Below are positions 50,991 through 59,621 of a DNA stretch of 64,000 nt, piece by piece. Under the pieces are notes generated by a model that was not told the DNA's origin, did not search any database, and worked only from the letters and a program-made list of their open reading frames with translations. Position 1 is the first letter of the stretch. Every line of letters starts with the position of its first letter. Source of the DNA: an uncultured Erysipelotrichales bacterium (GTDB lineage Bacteria > Bacillota_I > Bacilli_A > Erysipelotrichales > Coprobacillaceae). The stretch covers positions 1 through 64,000 of the forward strand of contig CAJTTM010000008.1 of the NCBI GenBank assembly GCA_910579135.1. The letters are read 5' to 3'. Position numbers and translations under genes: made by a program.

Positions 50991-52007
50991 ATGATGGCAA
51001 AAAGTGCAAAAAATGAATCTAATTATATTGTTAAAACATTGAATGGAATGGCCTATGGATTCTTTTCGAGTTTAATTATTGGAACGATTTTAAAACAATT
51101 AGGAATATTAACACATATAGATGAACTTATATTGTGGGGACAAACTGCAAGTTATTTGATGGGGCCAGCTATTGGAGTAGGAATTGCTTATGTATTAGAT
51201 GCAAAAGGTCTTAATATGATTAGTGCAGTTATTGCTGGAACGATAGGAGCAGGAACTTTTCAAACAAGTGAGAGTGTTTCAGTAGGGAATCCTATTTCTG
51301 CCTATTTAGCAGTTATTGTTGCGGTAGAACTTGTCAAACTTATTCAAGAAAAAACACCTTTAGATATTCTTTTGGTACCATTGACATCAGTTTTATCTGC
51401 GGGAATTATTACAAGGTTTATTGGACCTTATATTACTATGGCTATCCAATGGTTTGGAAATTTAATCAATCAGGGAGTTAATATGCAACCTGTATTGATG
51501 GGAATGATTGTTGCGGTATTAATGGGGATGGCACTTACCGCTCCTATTTCATCGGCTGCGATTGGAATTATGCTAGGATTAGATGGACTGGCAGCAGGTG
51601 CAGCACTTGCAGGATGTTGTGCTCAAATGGTTGGTCTTGCTATTATGTCTATTGATGATAATGATATTGGAGATGTTATTGCAATTGGTATTGGTACTAG
51701 TATGTTACAATTTAAAAATATAGTTCAGCATCCTCTTATATGGCTTCCCCCAATTATTGCAAGCGTTGTTTCAGGAATTATTTCAACTGCTATTTTTCAA
51801 ATTAAATGTACGGCTGTTGGATCGGGAATGGGAACCGCGGGTTTGGTTGGATTGATTGAAGCGGCGTCAGTGATGGGTTCTGGATATTGGATCATTTTAA
51901 TATTAGTTGATGTGATTTTACCGATGGTAATCAGTTATGGTATTTATAAGGCCTTTAAAAAGTTAAATTATATTAGAAGTGGAGATATGAAACTCACTAG
52001 TTTATAG
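50991..52007 (+). CDS. PTS EIIC-like membrane protein (PTS_EIIC_2 family)
   Basis: About 338 residues of glycine/alanine-rich membrane helices (around nine or ten), with MALTAPISSAAIGIMLGLDGLAAGAALAGCC and a Q-M-V-G-L segment, as in the stand-alone PF13303 family annotated as PTS sugar IIC or putative membrane proteins. No IIA or IIB domain or gene is nearby, so phosphotransfer-linked transport is doubtful. GGGAGTG precedes two adjacent ATG codons (50991, 50994); either could be used. A terminator overlaps the end. Confidence 0.75.
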   Translation: MMAKSAKNESNYIVKTLNGMAYGFFSSLIIGTILKQLGILTHIDELILWGQTASYLMGPAIGVGIAYVLDAKGLNMISAVIAGTIGAGTFQTSESVSVGNPISAYLAVIVAVELVKLIQEKTPLDILLVPLTSVLSAGIITRFIGPYITMAIQWFGNLINQGVNMQPVLMGMIVAVLMGMALTAPISSAAIGIMLGLDGLAAGAALAGCCAQMVGLAIMSIDDNDIGDVIAIGIGTSMLQFKNIVQHPLIWLPPIIASVVSGIISTAIFQIKCTAVGSGMGTAGLVGLIEAASVMGSGYWIILILVDVILPMVISYGIYKAFKKLNYIRSGDMKLTSL

Positions 52008-52022
52008 TGAGTTTTTTCTTTT
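51987..52022 (+). terminator. Intrinsic terminator
   Basis: AACTCACTA/TAGTGAGTT with a short loop, then TTTTCTTTTC. It overlaps the last codons of the membrane protein. Confidence 0.85.
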
Positions 52023-52065
52023 CTTATGGTTTAAAAACATATATAATAAATATTGGTGATAAACA

Positions 52066-53526
52066 ATGAAATTAGAAAAATTATTAAAAGAAGTTGAATA
52101 TGAATTTATACAAGGGTCATTAGGACAAAATGTTAATCAAATTGACTATGATTCAAGAAATGTGACTAAAGATAGTTTGTTTGTATGTATAAAAGGTTCT
52201 CGCGTAGATGGACATCAATTTATTGATCAAGTTATTGAAAGAGGAGCGAAAACGATTGTTATTGAGGATGATGTCCAATATCGAAAAGGAATAACATATA
52301 TTAAAGTTAAAGATGCAAGATTAGCGTTAGCTCTACTTTCATGTGCTTTCTTTGATCATCCTAGTAGAAAATTAACGGTGATAGGTCTAACTGGTACCAA
52401 AGGCAAAACAACGACAACTTACATGGTTCAATCTATATTAGAACGTGCTGGTAAGAAAGTTGGAATCATAGGAACAATAGGTTCTATGATCAATGGAAAA
52501 TTAAGACCAACTAAAAATACAACTCCAGAATCTTTTGAATTACAACGTTTAATGAAAGAAATGGTTGATAATGGTTGTGAATATTGTGTGATGGAAGTAT
52601 CTTCACAAGGTTTGATGTTGAATCGTGTTGCAGGTATTCAATTTGATTATGGAGTTTTCACAAACATATCTCCAGATCACATTGGGCCTAATGAACATAC
52701 ATCATTTGAACATTATATGTCATGCAAAAAGAGATTGTTTCAAATGTGTGAAGTTGGTATCTTTAATAAAGATGATGTACATTATTTAGAAATGATCAAA
52801 GATGTAAAATGTCAAATAAAAACATTTAGTATTCATAATGATAGTGATTTCAAGGCAAGGAATATTGAATTATATCATCGCTTAGGAGAATTAGGGGTTG
52901 CTTTTGATGTTGAGGGAATGTTGAATTCTTCATTTGAGGTAAATATCCCAGGAGAATTTAGTGTATATAATTCTTTGGTTGCGATTATGATATGTCATTT
53001 CTTAAAAATAGAAAACGCACATATACAAAATGCTTTAAAACAAGTAAGAGTTAAAGGAAGAGTAGAAATTGTTCCTTATAGTAAAGAATTCACAGTTTTA
53101 ATTGATTATGCTCATAATGCATTATCATTTCAAAATATATTAGAAACAATTGCGGCTTATCATCCTCATCGTATACTATGTGTTTATGGAGCAGGAGGAA
53201 AGCGTGCTAAATCAAGACGTGTTGAAGTTGGAAAAATTGTTGCTTCAATGAATGCTTATTCTATTTTGACAGCAGATAATCCTAGAGGAGAAAAAGTTGT
53301 TGATATATGTCATGATATTGTTGAAGGATTAGATGAACACAAAGGTGAATATATTATCATAGAGGATAGAAAAAAAGCTATTCATTATGCTTTGGATCAT
53401 GCGACAAAAGGTGATGTTATTTTATGTCTAGGTAAGGGACATGAAGATTATATGATCTATGATGATAAAACAACTGTTCATTTTAGTGAAAAAGAAATTA
53501 TAGAACAATATAGGAATCATAATTAA
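52066..53526 (+). CDS. murE: UDP-N-acetylmuramyl-tripeptide synthetase MurE
   Basis: Adds the third amino acid to the peptidoglycan stem. The 486 residues show the three Mur-ligase domains, with the P-loop GLTGTKGKTTTTYMV around residue 110, the carbamylated-lysine/metal region and EVSSQGL. The substrate-specificity motif reads A-D-N-P-R-G-E, the D-N-P-R form associated with meso-diaminopimelate rather than L-lysine enzymes. GGTGAT precedes the ATG. The gene ends in a hairpin that also covers the start of the next gene. Confidence 0.93.
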   Translation: MKLEKLLKEVEYEFIQGSLGQNVNQIDYDSRNVTKDSLFVCIKGSRVDGHQFIDQVIERGAKTIVIEDDVQYRKGITYIKVKDARLALALLSCAFFDHPSRKLTVIGLTGTKGKTTTTYMVQSILERAGKKVGIIGTIGSMINGKLRPTKNTTPESFELQRLMKEMVDNGCEYCVMEVSSQGLMLNRVAGIQFDYGVFTNISPDHIGPNEHTSFEHYMSCKKRLFQMCEVGIFNKDDVHYLEMIKDVKCQIKTFSIHNDSDFKARNIELYHRLGELGVAFDVEGMLNSSFEVNIPGEFSVYNSLVAIMICHFLKIENAHIQNALKQVRVKGRVEIVPYSKEFTVLIDYAHNALSFQNILETIAAYHPHRILCVYGAGGKRAKSRRVEVGKIVASMNAYSILTADNPRGEKVVDICHDIVEGLDEHKGEYIIIEDRKKAIHYALDHATKGDVILCLGKGHEDYMIYDDKTTVHFSEKEIIEQYRNHN

Positions 53527-53578
53527 GGCTTTTCAAGCATATAGTATCTTGGTGATACATATGCGAAAAGTCTTTTTT
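53525..53578 (+). terminator. murE terminator that encloses the next gene's start
   Basis: The 5' arm 53525-53548 and 3' arm 53554-53574 pair over about 21 bp with two small bulges (GCATAT/ATATGC, GTATC/GATAC, TTTTC/GAAAA), then T-run. The TTGGTGAT ribosome site is in the loop and arm, and the ATG 53561 is paired. Confidence 0.75.
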
Positions 53579-54955
53579 ACTTCATTGTTTTTTATTTTTA
53601 TTTTGGCAATATATTGTTATGTTTCCAGACCGCATTTGGATTTTATCGATGATGATATTCACATCACATTAAATGAGAAAACAACACCTTACGAATATAT
53701 CAAAGAATATCATCATCTTACAAAGAAACAAGTCAAAATTAAAGATAATGTAAATACTCATAAATGTGGACAATACACGATAGAATATCAATATGAACAA
53801 AAAACTCAAAAATTAAAAGTCTTTGTAGAGGATACTCTGCCTCCTGAATTTGAAGTTCGAAACAAAAAAATATTTATTAATGAAACAATTGAGCCTAAAG
53901 ATTTAGTTTCTCATATAAAAGATGATACTAAAACAACAGTATATTTTTATGAAAATTATATATTCAATCAAGAAAAAACATATACAGTTGAAGTTGTAGT
54001 AGAAGATGAATATGCGAATAAAACTAAGAAAAAAGCTTATGTTCTAGTTGAAAAGAAAGATATTGAAGCACCAACTTTAGAAGGACTTACACCCCTTGAA
54101 ATCAATAAAGGACAAAATATTGATTTATCTAAAGGGGTTATAAAAAAAGATGATCATGATGATAATCCTAAATTGATTATTGATGATTCTAAATTGAATA
54201 TTGATGAAGTTGGAGAATATACTGTTCTTTATACAGTTAAAGATCAAAGTGGAAATCAAACAACATATTCTAGAAAAATAACAGTAAAAAGTCCTTATGA
54301 TAACAAAGAAGCAAAAGCTGATGGAATCAAGACGTGTTATTTAACTTTTGATGATGGACCTTCTTATAATACACCTAAAGTATTAGAAATACTTGATCGA
54401 TATCATATAAAAGCGACTTTCTTTATTACAGGAACACATAGTGATAGTTATCAATATATGAAAACGATTGCTAAAAAAGGACATACAATTGGACTTCACA
54501 CATATAGTCATGATTATGAAGAGATTTATACATCACTAGCTGCTTATATGAAAGATTTAAAAAAGGTTCAAGATTTAGTCAAACGGCAAACAGGAATAGA
54601 AAGTCATTTTATGAGATTTCCTGGAGGTTCTAGTAATCTTGTATCAAAAAAATATAATGTCGGTATTATGAAAAGATTAACCAAAAAAGTGATAGATGAG
54701 GGCTATCAATATTATGATTGGACTTGTGTTAATGGAGATGGAGAAAATATAAAAACTGTTGATGGTTTAATAAAAAAAGCAAAGGAAGAGACAGGGGATT
54801 TAGAAGATATTATGTTCTTGATGCATGATGGTAGCAGTAATGGAGCAACAGTTAAAGCATTACCAACAATTATAGAGTTTTTAAAGGATAAAGGTTATCA
54901 ATTTAAGGTTATAGATGAAACCGCACCAACATTTCATCATAGTGTACAAAACTAA
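53561..54955 (+). CDS. Polysaccharide (peptidoglycan) deacetylase with Ig-like domains
   Basis: A 464-residue membrane-anchored NodB-type deacetylase that would remove N-acetyl groups from wall glycan outside the cell. An N-terminal membrane helix (VFFTSLFFIFILAIYCYV) is followed by Ig-like/DUF5011-type domains (~30-250; YTVLYTVKDQSGNQT). The NodB domain (~265-450) keeps the metal/catalytic motifs TFDDGPS, HTYSHDY, RFPGGSSN and LMHDGSS. ATG 53561 follows GGTGAT, but both lie in a terminator hairpin. Loss of acetyl groups typically gives lysozyme resistance. Confidence 0.92.
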   Translation: MRKVFFTSLFFIFILAIYCYVSRPHLDFIDDDIHITLNEKTTPYEYIKEYHHLTKKQVKIKDNVNTHKCGQYTIEYQYEQKTQKLKVFVEDTLPPEFEVRNKKIFINETIEPKDLVSHIKDDTKTTVYFYENYIFNQEKTYTVEVVVEDEYANKTKKKAYVLVEKKDIEAPTLEGLTPLEINKGQNIDLSKGVIKKDDHDDNPKLIIDDSKLNIDEVGEYTVLYTVKDQSGNQTTYSRKITVKSPYDNKEAKADGIKTCYLTFDDGPSYNTPKVLEILDRYHIKATFFITGTHSDSYQYMKTIAKKGHTIGLHTYSHDYEEIYTSLAAYMKDLKKVQDLVKRQTGIESHFMRFPGGSSNLVSKKYNVGIMKRLTKKVIDEGYQYYDWTCVNGDGENIKTVDGLIKKAKEETGDLEDIMFLMHDGSSNGATVKALPTIIEFLKDKGYQFKVIDETAPTFHHSVQN

Positions 54956-55106
54956 TTAAAAATAGTTTATATATAACTGCCTATACATTTATGAAGAATA
55001 AAGATGATGTGTTGGGAATTGTTAGTCAATCCATCTTTATTATTTAAAAAAGTATCAAAAAGGAAATATAAAGAGGAAGAAGAAATTATTATATATACTA
55101 AAGAAT

Positions 55107-55394
55107 ATGAAAAATGTGACTCTTGAAAATATGACTATCAATAATGATAAGCTTGTTATTGGGTTGGGTGCACCTTATCAAGATATCAATAATACTTTAG
55201 TTAATAGTTATTATATTGATGATAAAGAATATAGCTGCAAGAGCGATATGTCAGTTAATACTGATAGCCAACAACTTCATCAAATTATTGAAATTCCTTA
55301 TAAGGCTAATGATTAATATTGTTTGAAACTTAATTATCATAAAAATTATCAAGTTAATCGTGAGATTTTGAAAAAAATGTTGATTAATTCATAA
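55107..55394 (+). pseudogene. Broken gene with in-frame stop
   Basis: A 69-codon frame from 55107 ends at TAA 55314-55316, but the same frame remains open for 25 further codons to 55394. This points to a nonsense mutation in a longer gene. Residues (VTLENMTINNDKLVIGLG, YYIDDKEYSC) look beta-rich and resemble the extracellular part of DUF4179-type proteins only loosely. There is no ribosome binding site at 55107. The rest of the 54956-55441 gap holds short frames in other phases and no other element I can support. Confidence 0.45.
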
Positions 55395-55441
55395 GTTTAT
55401 TGTACTCTTAATAATACGAAAAGATAAAGGGGGAGTTTGTT

Positions 55442-56764
55442 ATGGAGACAATAAAGGTAGTTAAGTTTGGTGGATCCTCATTAGCTGATGCAAAGCAATT
55501 TCATAAAGTATACGATATCATTAAATCGGATGATACAAGAAGATATGTTGTGCCAAGTGCACCAGGGAAAAGATTTAAAGATGATACAAAAGTTACAGAT
55601 TTATTATATAAGGCATACAGTGCTAAAACAGAATTAGAGTTTAATGCAACTTTTTCTGAAATTAAAGCACGTTATCAAGAAATTATAGATGGATTAAATT
55701 TAGATGTTTCTTTAGAAGATGAATTTAAAGTCATTGAACAAGATTTTAAAAAAGGTATAGGAGAAGACTATGCTGCAAGTCGTGGTGAATATTTAAACGG
55801 GATATTACTTGCAAATTATTTGGGTTTTGAATTTATTGATGCAAAAGACGTTATTTTTATAGATGAGTATGGAAATTATGATGTTGAATTAACTGATAAA
55901 GCATTATCAAAAGCTTTAAAGAAAACAAATTATGCAGTTATTCCAGGATTCTATGGTTCGTTAAATGATAAAAGCAAACAAATTAAAGCTTTTTCAAGGG
56001 GAGGTTCAGATGTCACAGGAGCTATTGTCTCTAAAAATGCTCATGCCTCAGTTTACGAAAATTGGACAGATGTATCTGGATTTTTGATTGCCGATCCAAG
56101 AGTTGTAAAAAATCCTGCCATTATTGAAACAATTACATATAAAGAATTAAGAGAATTATCTTATATGGGAGCAAGTGTATTACATGAAAATTCAGTTTTC
56201 CCAGTAAGAAAGGAAGGAATTCCAATCAATATCAAAAATACCAATCATCCAGATGATCCAGGAACTTTGATTGTGGAAAGTACATGTCATAAACCAACAC
56301 ATGTTATTACTGGTATTGCAGGTAGAAAAGGTTTTGCGACTGTCATGATAGAAAAGGATATGATGAATTCTGAAATTGGATTCTGTAGAAAGGTTTTACA
56401 AGTTTTTGAAGATGAAAAGCTTTCATTTGAACATATGCCTTCAGGTATTGATACAATGACAATTGTTATTAGTACAGATGACTTTATTGAAAAAGAACAA
56501 AAGATTATTTCAACTTTACATCGTGCAGTACAACCTGATTCTATTATTTTAGAATCTGATCTTGCTTTAATTGCGGTTGTTGGTAGAGGAATGAAAGCAA
56601 GCAGAGGGGTTGCAGCTAGAGTATTTAATGCTCTTGCGAAAAAGAATATTAATATTAAAATGATAGATCAAGGATCAAGTGAGTTGAATATTATTATTGG
56701 TGTTAGAAATTGTTATTTTGAAGCAGCTATTAAAGCGATTTATAATGAATTTATAGATGATTAG
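55442..56764 (+). CDS. Aspartate kinase
   Basis: Phosphorylates aspartate, the first step to lysine, diaminopimelate, threonine and methionine. The 440 residues have the kinase N-terminus VKFGGSSLADAKQF and nucleotide site FSRGGSDVTGA. Two C-terminal ACT domains (~300-440; HMPSGIDTMTIVIS and IALIAVVGRGM-like LALIAVVGRGMKAS, INIKMIDQGSSELNIIIGV) imply feedback control. AAAGGGGGAG precedes the ATG. It is alone here, without asd or dap genes. A supply of diaminopimelate fits the DAP-type MurE motif nearby. Confidence 0.95.
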   Translation: METIKVVKFGGSSLADAKQFHKVYDIIKSDDTRRYVVPSAPGKRFKDDTKVTDLLYKAYSAKTELEFNATFSEIKARYQEIIDGLNLDVSLEDEFKVIEQDFKKGIGEDYAASRGEYLNGILLANYLGFEFIDAKDVIFIDEYGNYDVELTDKALSKALKKTNYAVIPGFYGSLNDKSKQIKAFSRGGSDVTGAIVSKNAHASVYENWTDVSGFLIADPRVVKNPAIIETITYKELRELSYMGASVLHENSVFPVRKEGIPINIKNTNHPDDPGTLIVESTCHKPTHVITGIAGRKGFATVMIEKDMMNSEIGFCRKVLQVFEDEKLSFEHMPSGIDTMTIVISTDDFIEKEQKIISTLHRAVQPDSIILESDLALIAVVGRGMKASRGVAARVFNALAKKNINIKMIDQGSSELNIIIGVRNCYFEAAIKAIYNEFIDD

Positions 56765-56883
56765 CTATTAACGTAAGTTGATGGCTTTTTAATTTTCAAA
56801 ATATGAAAATATAAAACAGGATATATTATGTTATGTTATGATAATGAGGGGAAATATTATAAATAACTTTGGAGGAATTCATT

Positions 56884-57828
56884 ATGATAAAAAAAGGGGT
56901 CATATGTTGTCTTGTCGCTTTGCTTTTAAGTGGCTGTATATATAATCAAAAAGAAAGCAATAAACAAGAAAAACCAATTGATACATCAGTTGCATCAGGA
57001 TACTATCTTTCTTTAGGAAAGTTAAAGAAAGATGTTGTTATCAAAGAAAAGTATAGAGATGAAAATAATATGACTATTTCTAATCATAAAATTGTATTTC
57101 CTCAAAGTCATATTCAAAGTGTGTGTATGTCTAATGATGTTAAAGAGGAACAATTTGTAGAAGTGACTCAAGATGATATAGAGGAATTATATAATATTGT
57201 AGAAAATACAGAAGTATTAGAAGATATTGCTGTTAAGGAAAAAGAAAAGATAAGTGAAGATTTTATTGGAATAGAAACAAATTTGGTTTGTCTAACTCAA
57301 AAAGGAGAATATAAGATTATTCATTTTAAAACGATAGGAGCTGATTATCATCTTGTTAGAATAGGTATAGATGATCAGGAAGGGTTTTCTAAATATGAAG
57401 AAATTGATGGTCATGCAGAGGCAGGATCTAATAAATTTGTATGTGTTTATTCAAGTGATTTGACAGATTTATTAAAAAAATGGATTGGTTGGGAAGAAGT
57501 TACAAATAATGATTTTTTAGATATTCAAGAAATTTCGGTCTTACATCAAGATCAAAAAATTTCTGCGCTTGATCAATTGGATACAGAAGAAATTAAACTT
57601 ATTTTAGAAAAAGCCATTCAAGTTTATGGTGAAATGCATGATACAAAATATTATTTGAAATGTAAAATGAGTAATGAAAAATATATACAATTAGGAATTT
57701 CTAGTGATGGTTTTATTGCGACTGAAGGAAATCTTTATAAGATTGAAGACCAAGAAGATGTTAAAAAACTTATAGAAATGATTAATGGTGTTAATAAATT
57801 ATCAAAAGATAAAAGCCCTAAAAGTTGA
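56884..57828 (+). CDS. Lipoprotein of unknown function, 314 aa
   Basis: A lipoprotein with signal peptide and lipobox L-L-S-G-C (cysteine ~residue 17). The body is beta-rich and acidic with no family I recognise. It has two roughly similar parts (VTQDDIEELYNIVENTEVLEDI and LDTEEIKLILEKAIQVYGEM). TTGGAGG lies upstream of ATG 56884, a better site than for the longer frame at 56869. A terminator overlaps its last codons and the space before the RpiR gene. Confidence 0.65.
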   Translation: MIKKGVICCLVALLLSGCIYNQKESNKQEKPIDTSVASGYYLSLGKLKKDVVIKEKYRDENNMTISNHKIVFPQSHIQSVCMSNDVKEEQFVEVTQDDIEELYNIVENTEVLEDIAVKEKEKISEDFIGIETNLVCLTQKGEYKIIHFKTIGADYHLVRIGIDDQEGFSKYEEIDGHAEAGSNKFVCVYSSDLTDLLKKWIGWEEVTNNDFLDIQEISVLHQDQKISALDQLDTEEIKLILEKAIQVYGEMHDTKYYLKCKMSNEKYIQLGISSDGFIATEGNLYKIEDQEDVKKLIEMINGVNKLSKDKSPKS

Positions 57829-57853
57829 TTTTTGCTAGAGGGCTTTTTATAAT
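57810..57853 (+). terminator. Intrinsic terminator
   Basis: AAAGCCCT/AGAGGGCTTT stem closing a loop that contains the lipoprotein stop codon, then TTTTATAAT. Confidence 0.75.
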
Positions 57854-57869
57854 ATACCAGGAGGTAACA

Positions 57870-58676
57870 ATGAAAATTATTGATCAATTAAAAGAAGGAA
57901 AATTTACATGTAGTGAAGAGGAAGTTGTTCATTATTTATTAGAACATCAAGATGAATTATTTGATTTAACAATTAATGAATTGGCCTCTTTAACTTATAC
58001 ATCAAATGCGACTGTTATTAGAGTTTGTCATAAATTAGGGTTTAGTGGTTATAAAACAATGAAAATTGCTTTATTAAATGAAATAGAAGCGAATAAATAT
58101 ATTTCTAAAGATGTTGATTATAGCATTCCTTTTCACAAACAAGAAACAAGTGAAATGATTGTTCAAAATATTTATTCTTTATATCGTGATAGCATATCGC
58201 TTATTCATTCAGAACTTGATATTGATACACTTGAAAAAATAGTTCGATGTTTTGTGTCTTCTAAAAGAATTTTTATTTTTGGTATAGGAGATGCTAAAAT
58301 AACAGCCATGAACTTTATTAATAAGTTAATTAAAATTAATTATTTTCCTATACTTGCAACTGAGCACAATGAAGAATTACATATTGTAAAAAATCTTACA
58401 TCAGATGACTGTGCTTTTTTTATTAGTTATAGTGGAAATTATATGAGTTATAATGAATGTACCCAAATATTAAATCAAAATAACGTTCCTATTATTACCT
58501 TGACAGCTAATGGGAATGGATATCTTGTGAAAAGAAGCCAATATTGTTTATGCATTCCAAATTGTGAGAAAGATAATAAGATTGCGACTTTCTATTCACA
58601 ACATGCTTTTATATATATTTTGAGTATTATTTATTCTTTAATATATAAATATGATACTGAACAAAAAGTTCTATGA
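57870..58676 (+). CDS. RpiR/MurR-family transcriptional regulator
   Basis: A 268-residue regulator with an N-terminal RpiR helix-turn-helix (~1-75; LTINELASLTYTSNATVIRVCHKLGFSGY). The SIS sugar-phosphate-binding domain (~120-250) has FIFGIGDAK and FFISYSGNYMSY, the latter being the SIS Ser/Gly loop. Such proteins sense phosphosugars (MurNAc-6-P, GlcN-6-P and others). CAGGAGGT precedes ATG 57870. The target could be the neighbouring genes, but no operator is evident. Confidence 0.9.
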   Translation: MKIIDQLKEGKFTCSEEEVVHYLLEHQDELFDLTINELASLTYTSNATVIRVCHKLGFSGYKTMKIALLNEIEANKYISKDVDYSIPFHKQETSEMIVQNIYSLYRDSISLIHSELDIDTLEKIVRCFVSSKRIFIFGIGDAKITAMNFINKLIKINYFPILATEHNEELHIVKNLTSDDCAFFISYSGNYMSYNECTQILNQNNVPIITLTANGNGYLVKRSQYCLCIPNCEKDNKIATFYSQHAFIYILSIIYSLIYKYDTEQKVL

Positions 58677-58779
58677 TAATTATGATTTAGAAAATATAAT
58701 GAACTTTATTTTTTGGGTATAAAAGAAATGTAGAGATTATTCGTTTTTTTATGTTATAACAATTTAAGGAGGAATAAAA

Positions 58780-59517
58780 ATGAGAGAAGGACTTGCGAGT
58801 GATATTGATGGAACTTTATGCTTTCCAGATTTAAAGAAAATGGACTTAGAAGCCATTCAAGAATTTCAAAAAGAAGGATATTTATTTGGTTTATGTAGTG
58901 GTAGGTCTCAAAGGGGTGTATTAGATTTGTTTCCGAAAAATATTTCACCTGATTTTTATATTGCTGCAACTGGATCAATTATCTATAACAAAAATAAAGA
59001 AATTATATATGAAAAGACAATTGATTTTAAGACTGTAGAAAAACTATATCAGTCATATAAAAATCAATCAATTATAGTGTTTGTGACAGATAGTGATTAT
59101 ATATATAAAACAGATTTTGAAGGTTTTGAAGATTTTGATAGAGAAGAAGTTAAAGTTACCAAAGATTTAAATGAAATAAAAAATCATAAATTTTATGGTG
59201 TTTCATTGGTTTTGGAGTCAGAAGAAATAGCTAGTCAATTATGTCAAGAATTGAATAAATTATTTCAAGGTATCAAAGGATTTCAAAATAGGGATTCAAT
59301 AGATATAGTTCATATAGAATGTTCTAAGGGGAAAGCGATTTTAAAGATAAAAGAACTCTTTCATATTGAAAAAATAAGTGCTATTGGTGATTCTTTTAAT
59401 GATATTTCTATGTTAAAAGCAGCAGATCAGTCATTTACCTTTCATAATGCTTTAATAGAGGCAGATATACGAGTGGATAGTGTAGCAAATGCAATTCATA
59501 CAATAATGAAAAAATAA
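58780..59517 (+). CDS. Cof-type HAD-family phosphatase
   Basis: A 245-residue cytoplasmic haloacid-dehalogenase hydrolase of the Cof/type IIB group. The nucleophile motif I is ASDIDGTL at the N-terminus, motif II is LCSGRS, motif III includes the Lys of CSKGKAI, and motif IV is AIGDSFNDISML. Such enzymes dephosphorylate sugar phosphates or nucleotides with broad specificity. AAGGAGG precedes the ATG. It lies between the RpiR regulator and the copper operon, with its own terminator. Confidence 0.92.
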   Translation: MREGLASDIDGTLCFPDLKKMDLEAIQEFQKEGYLFGLCSGRSQRGVLDLFPKNISPDFYIAATGSIIYNKNKEIIYEKTIDFKTVEKLYQSYKNQSIIVFVTDSDYIYKTDFEGFEDFDREEVKVTKDLNEIKNHKFYGVSLVLESEEIASQLCQELNKLFQGIKGFQNRDSIDIVHIECSKGKAILKIKELFHIEKISAIGDSFNDISMLKAADQSFTFHNALIEADIRVDSVANAIHTIMKK

Positions 59518-59546
59518 CATTTATGAAAATAGATGTTATTTTTTTT
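59510..59546 (+). terminator. Intrinsic terminator
   Basis: AATAACAT/ATGTTATT hairpin followed by eight T. The tail overlaps the -35 of the copper promoter. Confidence 0.8.
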
Positions 59547-59605
59547 GACAATAATAAAAATAGGTGTATAATGATAATATACTCCATACCGGTAGGGAGG
59601 GGTAT
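59545..59605 (+). promoter_or_regulatory. Copper-operon promoter with CsoR-type operator
   Basis: TTGACA (59545-59550), 16 bases, TATAAT (59567-59572). Directly after, the inverted repeat ATACTCC (59579-59585) and GGGGTAT (59599-59605) with GC-rich centre resembles CsoR operators. It covers the transcription start, consistent with repression by the csoR product downstream. Confidence 0.75.
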
Positions 59606-59621
59606 ATGAGGAGGTGTTTTT

